Positions 59,076 to 64,000 of a DNA stretch of 64,000 bases are shown here, one piece after another. A program made the translations under genes and the position numbers. This DNA comes from Xylanimonas allomyrinae (GTDB lineage: Bacteria; Actinomycetota; Actinomycetes; Actinomycetales; Cellulomonadaceae), in NCBI RefSeq assembly GCF_004135345.1, contig NZ_CP035495.1, forward strand, positions 1,240,001 through 1,304,000, written 5' to 3'. A model generated the notes under the pieces. The model was not told the DNA's origin. It made no database searches and saw only the letters and a program-made list of their open reading frames with translations. The stretch's first letter is position 1. Each line of letters begins with the position of its first letter.

Positions 59076-59969
59076 ATGACCACGCGCGGCGCCGTGCTCT
59101 TCGGGTCCCTCGGGCTCATCTGGGGCATCCCGTACCTGTTCATCCGGATCGCGGTCGCCGACCTGTCGCCCGCCGTCGTCGTGCTGGGGCGATGCGTCAT
59201 CGGCGCGCTCGTGCTGCTGCCGTTCGCCGTGCGCTCGGGCGACCTGCGCGCCGTGCTGCGCCGCTGGCCCGTGGTGCTGGCGTACGCGAGCGTGGAGATC
59301 GCGACGGCGTGGTGGCTGCTGACCGACGCGGAACGTCACATCACCTCGTCGCTCGCGGGGCTCCTCGTGGCCGCGGTGCCGATCTTCGCGACCGCGCTCG
59401 CCCTGGTGCTGCGCATCGAACGCCGCCTGCCCGTCCGGCGGGTGGCCGGGCTCCTGGTCGGGCTCGCGGGCGTCGCCGCGCTCGCCGGGGTCGACGCCGC
59501 GCAGGGCGCCGCGCTGCGCCCCGTGCTCCAGGTGCTCGCCACGGCGCTGTGCTACGCCGTCGGGCCGATGATCGTGGCGCGCTCGCTCGGCGGGGTGTCC
59601 CCCGTGGCGGTCAACGCCGTCTCCCTGACCTTCTGCTCGCTGGTGTACGCGCCGTTCGCGATCGCGACGTGGCCTGCGACGGCACCCTCGGGCGGGGCCG
59701 TCGCGTCCGTCGTCGTGCTCGGGCTCGTGCCGACGGCGCTCGCGTTCGTGCTGCTGTTCGCGCTCATCGCCGAGGTGGGTCCCGCCCCGGCGACCGTCAT
59801 CACCTACCTCAACCAGGCGGTCGCCCTCGTCGCGGGCGTGCTGTTCCTCGGCGAGCCGATCACGGCCGGAATCCTCGTGGGCTTCCCGCTCGTGCTCGTC
59901 GGCGCGTTCCTCGCGACGTGGCGGCCACGCCGCGCGCTTATCGCGGAGGCCACGGCCCGGGCGGGCTAG
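59076..59969 (+). CDS. EamA/DMT-family transporter
   Basis: A 297-residue protein with 10 transmembrane helices, the drug/metabolite exporter pattern of two EamA repeats ([36 protein letters not shown] in the first; [34 protein letters not shown] in the second). The second repeat's [20 protein letters not shown] signature is clear. GAGGAGG lies 7 bases before the ATG at 59076. Substrate unknown; candidates are amino acids or drugs. It is separated from the topoisomerase gene by 53 bases on the same strand. Confidence 0.88.
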   Translation: MTTRGAVLFGSLGLIWGIPYLFIRIAVADLSPAVVVLGRCVIGALVLLPFAVRSGDLRAVLRRWPVVLAYASVEIATAWWLLTDAERHITSSLAGLLVAAVPIFATALALVLRIERRLPVRRVAGLLVGLAGVAALAGVDAAQGAALRPVLQVLATALCYAVGPMIVARSLGGVSPVAVNAVSLTFCSLVYAPFAIATWPATAPSGGAVASVVVLGLVPTALAFVLLFALIAEVGPAPATVITYLNQAVALVAGVLFLGEPITAGILVGFPLVLVGAFLATWRPRRALIAEATARAG

Positions 59970-60022
59970 CATGCGGTCGAACGTCCGTCCGAACCCGCCG
60001 ACCCCGCAGGAGCCGCACTCCG

Positions 60023-62517
60023 ATGGCGCGCAAGCCCGCCGCACCCCCCGTCGAGCCGTTCGACGAGAAGATCGTCGACATCGACGTCGCCTCGGAGATG
60101 GAGACGTCGTTCCTCGAGTACGCGTACTCGGTCATCTACGCCCGGGCCCTGCCCGACGCGCGCGACGGCCTCAAGCCCGTCCAGCGCCGCATCCTGTACA
60201 TGATGGCCGACATGGGCCTGCGGCCCGACCGCCCGCACGTCAAGTCCTCGCGCGTGGTCGGCGAGGTCATGGGCAAGCTGCACCCGCACGGCGACGCCGC
60301 GATCTACGACGCGCTCGTGCGGCTCGCGCAGGACTTCTCGCTGCGGCTGCCCCTGGTGGACGGGCACGGCAACTTCGGCTCGCTCGACGACGGCCCCGCC
60401 GCCCCGCGCTACACCGAGGCGCGGCTGGCCCCGCCCTCGACGGCCATGACGGCCGGGCTCGACGAGGACGTCGTCGACTACGTGCCGAACTACGACAACA
60501 AGCTCACCCAGCCCGAGGTGCTGCCCTCGGCCATCCCCAACCTGCTGGTCAACGGCGCCAGCGGCATCGCCGTCGGCATGGCCACCAACATGGCGCCGCA
60601 CAACCTCGTCGAGGTCGTCGCCGCGGGACGGCACCTGCTGGCCCACCCCGACGCCACACTCGAGGACGTCATGCGGTTCGTCCCCGGCCCCGACCTGCCG
60701 ACGGGCGGCAAGATCGTCGGCCTCGACGGCGTGCGTGACGCCTACCGCACCGGCCGCGGCACGTTCCGCACGCGGGCCACGGCACGCGTCGAGAGCATCA
60801 CCCCCCGCCGGCGCGGCATCGTCATCACCGAGCTGCCGTACCTGGTGGGCCCGGAGAAGGTCGTCGAGAAGATCGCCGACGGCGTCAAGGCCAAGAAGAT
60901 CCAGGGCGTCGCCAACGTCCAGGACCTCACCGACCGGCAGCACGGGCTGCGCCTGGTGGTCGAGGTCAAGACGGGCTTCGACCCCGACGCCGTGCTCGAG
61001 CAGCTCTACCGCACGACGCCGCTCGAGGACTCGTTCGGCATCAACAACGTCGCGCTCGTCGAGGGTCAGCCCCGCACGCTGGGCCTGCTCGAGCTGCTGC
61101 GGGTGTGGGTCGACCACCGCATCGACGTCGTGCGCCGCCGCACCACCTACCGGCTCGGCCGCCGCAAGGAACGCCTGCACCTGGTCGAGGGCCTGCTGCT
61201 GGCGATCGTCGACATCGACGAGGTCATCCAGGTCATCAGGTCCTCCGACGACGCCGGCATCGCGCGCGACCGCCTCATGAGCGTGTTCGAGCTCTCCGAG
61301 CCGCAGGCGACGTACATCCTCGACCTGCAGCTGCGCCGCCTGACCAAGTTCTCGCGCATCGAGCTCGAGAAGGAGCAGTCGGAGCTGGAACGCGAGATCG
61401 CGACGCTCGAGGAGATCCTCGGGTCGGACGAGGTGCTGCGGCGCGTCGTCTCGGGCGAGATGGCCGATGTCGCCGCGACCTACGGCACGCCACGACGCAC
61501 GGTGCTGCTCGACTCCGCGGGCGCCGCCGCGACGTCGGCGGCGGCCGCGCCCGGCGCGGGCTCCGCGCGCGGCCGCGGAACGCCGGCCATCTCGCTGGAG
61601 ATCGCCGACTCCCCCACACGGGTGCTCCTGTCGGCGACGGGTCTGCTGGCCCGCACGTCGGGCGAGGACGCCGAGGCGGCCGTCACGCGTGCCGGGCGCC
61701 GCCACGCGCACGACGCCCTGCGCGGCGACGTCGCGACCACGACGCGCGCCGACATCGGGCTCGTGACCTCGGCCGGGCGCCTGCTGCGCGTCTCCGCGCT
61801 CGACCTGCCCGCCATCCCCCAGACCGACGGCGCCCCGTCGCTGTCGGGCGGCATCCCCGTCACCGAGCTGGCCGAGCTCGCCGCAGGCGAGGAGGCGCTG
61901 GCCGTCGTGTCGCTCGCCGACGACGCGCCCACGCTCGCGCTCGGCACCGCGGGCGGCGTCGTCAAGCGCGTCGCCGCGGGCGACGTGCCGAGCAACAAGG
62001 ACGAGTGGGAGGTCATCGCCCTCAAGGACGGTGACACCGTCGTCGGGGCGGCCCCGGTCGGCGACGACGACGAGCTCGTCTTCATCGCCTCCGACGCAAG
62101 CCTGCTGCACTTCGACGCCGCCGCCGTCCGGCCCCAGGGCCGCGCCGCGGGGGCATGGCCGGCATCAAGCTCGCGCCCGGGCAGTCGGTCGTGTTCTTCG
62201 GCGTCGCACGCGCGGCCGTCCGGCCCGAGCTGACGGTCGTGACGGTCGCCGGGTCGAGCGCCCAGCTTCCCGGCGTGGGCAGCGGCTCGGTCAAGGTGAC
62301 CCCGTACGAGCTCTACCCCGGCAAGGGGCGCGCCACGGGCGGCGTGCGGTCGCACCGCTTCCTCAAGGGCGAGGACCGGCTGGTTCTCGCGTGGGTCGGC
62401 GAGGCGCCGGCGCGGGCGGTCGGCAGTGGCGGCCAGCCCGTCGATCTCCCCGCACCGGACCACCGCCGCGACGGGTCGGGCACGCCGCTGGCGGGCCCGG
62501 TCGCCGCGCTCGGCTGA
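60023..62517 (+). pseudogene. Type IIA DNA topoisomerase subunit A (ParC/GyrA type), frameshifted near its C-terminus
   Basis: The 5' part reads through 60023 to about 62150 and includes [25 protein letters not shown]-type start ([20 protein letters not shown]), [34 protein letters not shown], and the breakage-rejoining motif [10 protein letters not shown] with the catalytic Tyr; the coiled-coil arm follows. The C-terminal beta-pinwheel ends in another frame ([17 protein letters not shown]...GKGRATGGVRSHRFLKGED). One base missing from G5 at 62149-62153 restores 831 residues. GyrA/ParC decision is open; with SepH and DUF5998 nearby, the second actinobacterial subunit (topoisomerase IV-type) is favoured. 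Confidence 0.85.
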
Positions 62518-62565
62518 GTCGCGACCGCGTCGGGCCGGCGTCGCCCGTCGGGGCGTGAGCCGGCC

Positions 62566-62892
62566 TCAGCGCACGCCCCGGCGGGCGCGCCAGGAGTCGG
62601 TGAGGATCTCGGCGAGCTCCTGCTCGTCCAGGCGGTCGAGCCACGCCCAGACGCTCGCCTTCACCGCGAACGTGTCGACGCGGAAGAACACGTCGTGCTC
62701 GGCGGCGAGCGCCGAACCGGCGTCGAGGTCGAGCGACCAGAACTGCACCGCCTCGCGCCCCTCGTCGCCGAGCCGCAGCCGCGCGAACGGGTGCCTGCCG
62801 ACGACGACGGTCGGCGCGCCGTCGGGCGCCGAGCCGCGCCGCGCGCCCGCGAGCCGCAGGGCGATCCGCTCGACGTCGCCCCACGTCGACAT
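62566..62892 (-). CDS. MmcQ/YjbR-like protein
   Basis: A 108-residue protein of the YjbR/MmcQ fold (cyclin-like two-layer domain): MSTWGDVERIALRLAG is the opening helix, and GRHPFARLRLGDEGREAVQFWSLDLDAGSALAAEHDVFFRVDTFAVKASVWAWLDRLDEQELAEILTDSWR fits the core with its conserved FARLR and VWAWLD segments. DNA-binding has been proposed for homologues; function is not established. It ends 11 bases before the hydrolase gene on the same strand. Confidence 0.78.
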   Translation of the reverse strand: MSTWGDVERIALRLAGARRGSAPDGAPTVVVGRHPFARLRLGDEGREAVQFWSLDLDAGSALAAEHDVFFRVDTFAVKASVWAWLDRLDEQELAEILTDSWRARRGVR

Positions 62893-62902
62893 CAGCTCGG
62901 CC

Positions 62903-63616
62903 TCAGTCTCGCTCGACGGCCGCCAGGATCGCCGCCGCGAGCTCGGCCGGCTTGGTGAGCATGGGCCAGTGACCTGTCGGCAGGTCGACGATCTCGACGT
63001 CGTCCACGTGGGCGAGCTCGCGCACGTACGGGTGGTCCTGCGCCATGAGGGCGCGGATCTGCGCGGCCGGGAACTCGCAGGCGATGACCGTGGCGGGCAC
63101 CGCGCGCCGCGCGGCAGGGTCCCCGGGGTGGTGGTGCCCTTCGCGCACGGTGTGCCCGGGCTGCGGCAGCGCCCTCTCGCGGAACGCGGCCCGCAGGTCG
63201 TCCGTCAGGTCGACCAGGTCGGCCGGTTCGAACTCGTCCCATGGCGGCAGCTCGTGGTCGATGACCGCCGGGTCGAGGTCGCTCCCCACGGCCTGACCCT
63301 CGCCCATCGGCCCGGAGTCCACGTACACGACGCGCGCGACCCGCTCGGGGCGCCGACCGGCCGCGTTGTAGGCGAGTCCGCCGCCTGCGGAGTGGCCGAC
63401 GAGGACGACCTTCCGCTCGCCGGGCACGTCGTCTACGGCCGCGACCACGGCCTCGACGTGATCCTCGAGGTGGACGCGTGAGCGGTCCTCGCCCGGCGCC
63501 AGGCCCGGCAGGGTGAGGGCGTGGACGTCATGGCCGGCGGCCACGACCAGGGGGGCGACGTCGTCCCACGCCGAGGCGTCGAGCCAGAACCCTGGGACCA
63601 GGATGATGTCCATCAC
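62903..63616 (-). CDS. Alpha/beta-fold hydrolase
   Basis: A 237-residue serine hydrolase. The nucleophile elbow is LVGHSAGGGLAYNAAG (Gly-His-Ser-Ala-Gly), the oxyanion/strand start is IILVPGFWLDASAWDDV, and the late DVEIVDLPTGHWPMLTKPAELA supplies the catalytic His; an acid is expected around IRALMAQDHPYV. Resembles small esterase/lactonase-like proteins such as YdeN/EstC relatives. Substrate unknown. A long-range start at 63616 (MMDIILVPGFW) is fine. It lies 63 bases from the TnpB end, so an element may have inserted right upstream. Confidence 0.87.
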   Translation of the reverse strand: MMDIILVPGFWLDASAWDDVAPLVVAAGHDVHALTLPGLAPGEDRSRVHLEDHVEAVVAAVDDVPGERKVVLVGHSAGGGLAYNAAGRRPERVARVVYVDSGPMGEGQAVGSDLDPAVIDHELPPWDEFEPADLVDLTDDLRAAFRERALPQPGHTVREGHHHPGDPAARRAVPATVIACEFPAAQIRALMAQDHPYVRELAHVDDVEIVDLPTGHWPMLTKPAELAAAILAAVERD

Positions 63617-63679
63617 ACGACACTAAAGCCTGTCGAACAACCTCGGTGAGGTGTACGGCAGCGTCCTTCTCGGACGTCC

Positions 63680-64000
63680 TTATGCCGCGGTGGCGGTGAG
63701 GGTTCCCACGTCATCCCGGCTGGTTTCGTCTGCGCGTGTGCGCGGGCCAGAGCCGTCTGGTCGGTGGGCGTTGGTGACCTGGCCTCGTGCTTCGGGGTCC
63801 AGGACCTGGGTGGTGTGGTGCTGTTCGCCCCAGGTGGCGAGGTTGATCGCGGCGTTGCGGTCGCGATCGATCGTCAGCCCGCAGTCCTCGTTCTCACAGG
63901 TGAAGACGCGGTCGCCGAGGGTGAGCGTGGTCTTCACATCACCGCAGGCCGAGCAGGTCTTCGACGAGGGGAACCACCGGTCCGCTGTGACGACTTGCCC
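63680..64000 (-). CDS. tnpB: TnpB-type RNA-guided transposon nuclease (IS200/605 or IS607 group), C-terminal part
   Basis: The visible C-terminal part of a TnpB/OrfB protein, running off the right edge; 107 codons including the stop are seen. It has the C-terminal zinc ribbon, FPSSKTCSACGDVKTTLTLGDRVFTCENEDCG (two CxxC-type pairs), followed by IDRDRNAAINLA, whose Asp in DRNAAINL is the third RuvC catalytic residue. The tail of about 50 residues after this is hydrophilic. TnpB of such elements is an omega-RNA-guided DNA nuclease; that is known for the family, not shown here. A TnpA transposase or serine recombinase would lie beyond the window. Confidence 0.87.
   Translation of the reverse strand, partial: GQVVTADRWFPSSKTCSACGDVKTTLTLGDRVFTCENEDCGLTIDRDRNAAINLATWGEQHHTTQVLDPEARGQVTNAHRPDGSGPRTRADETSRDDVGTLTATAA

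Noticed and set aside
56269-59079. A 936-codon plus-strand frame opposite the GNAT fusion gene.
   Set aside because: Low-complexity antisense translation without recognisable domains.

Overview
The window is a 64 kb stretch of chromosome from a very GC-rich Gram-positive actinobacterium. The DUF families (DUF3000, 3071/SepH, 3093, 3159, 3710, 4193, 5998), the HelD and GuaB1 proteins, two TrkA proteins beside an APC permease, and frequent GTG or apparently leaderless starts all point there. PflB/PflA suggests a facultative anaerobe. A D-amino-acid-type ATP-grasp ligase next to two FemX-like enzymes suggests a Micrococcales relative such as Cellulomonas, Oerskovia, Cellulosimicrobium or Isoptericola. 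The placement is inferred from gene content, not from a tree.

Layout. 0-2.6 kb: a minus-strand p-aminobenzoate operon (pabB, a RibD/DHFR-like reductase, pabC cut by the window edge). 2.7-3.0 kb: tRNA-Gly, -Cys and -Val. 3.1-8.5 kb: two small unknown proteins, glgX, a TreZ homologue that has lost its catalytic motifs, and ppk2. 8.5-13 kb: zapE (frameshifted), a RibD-like reductase, an unknown protein and murJ. 13-18 kb: a minus-strand cell-wall cluster (ATP-grasp ligase and two FemX-like transferases) and gnd. 18-24 kb: DUF3000, RNase D, and the fatty-acid beta-oxidation pair fadA/fadB, closed by a strong hairpin. 24-27 kb: pflBA with a pair of palindromic operators. 27-36 kb: dxs (frameshifted), guaB1, helD, a NUDIX hydrolase, a deleted APH-type kinase, a DUF1801 protein and an ABC exporter. 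37-42 kb: acnA behind a perfect 18-bp palindrome, a small kinase, and a CNNM/CorC protein (frameshifted). 42-47 kb: an RNA methyltransferase, an APC permease and two TrkA proteins. 47-56 kb: an actinobacterial core block (DUF3159, OB-fold, DUF3710, dut, DUF3093, DUF4193, IMPase, TRIC channel, sepH, tdk, phosphodiesterase, DUF5998). 56-64 kb: a GNAT/acyl-CoA synthetase fusion, an EamA transporter, a type IIA topoisomerase A subunit (frameshifted), a YjbR protein, an alpha/beta hydrolase and the end of a TnpB gene running off the window.

How it fits together. Most of the window is housekeeping: folate precursor, glycogen/trehalose, polyphosphate, cell wall, beta-oxidation, mixed-acid fermentation, isoprenoid, purine, TCA and potassium functions. 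The most biologically interesting items are the peptidoglycan cross-bridge cluster, the TreZ-like pseudoenzyme, the operator pair at pflB, the palindrome at acnA, and the DHFR-like gene inside the pab operon.

Data quality. Six conserved genes (zapE, dxs, the CorC gene, dut, sepH and the topoisomerase A subunit) each need exactly one added G/C base to become a full-length reading frame. This uniform pattern looks like missing homopolymer bases in the assembly rather than gene decay, so those pseudogene labels are provisional. No gene-free stretch exceeds 300 bases.
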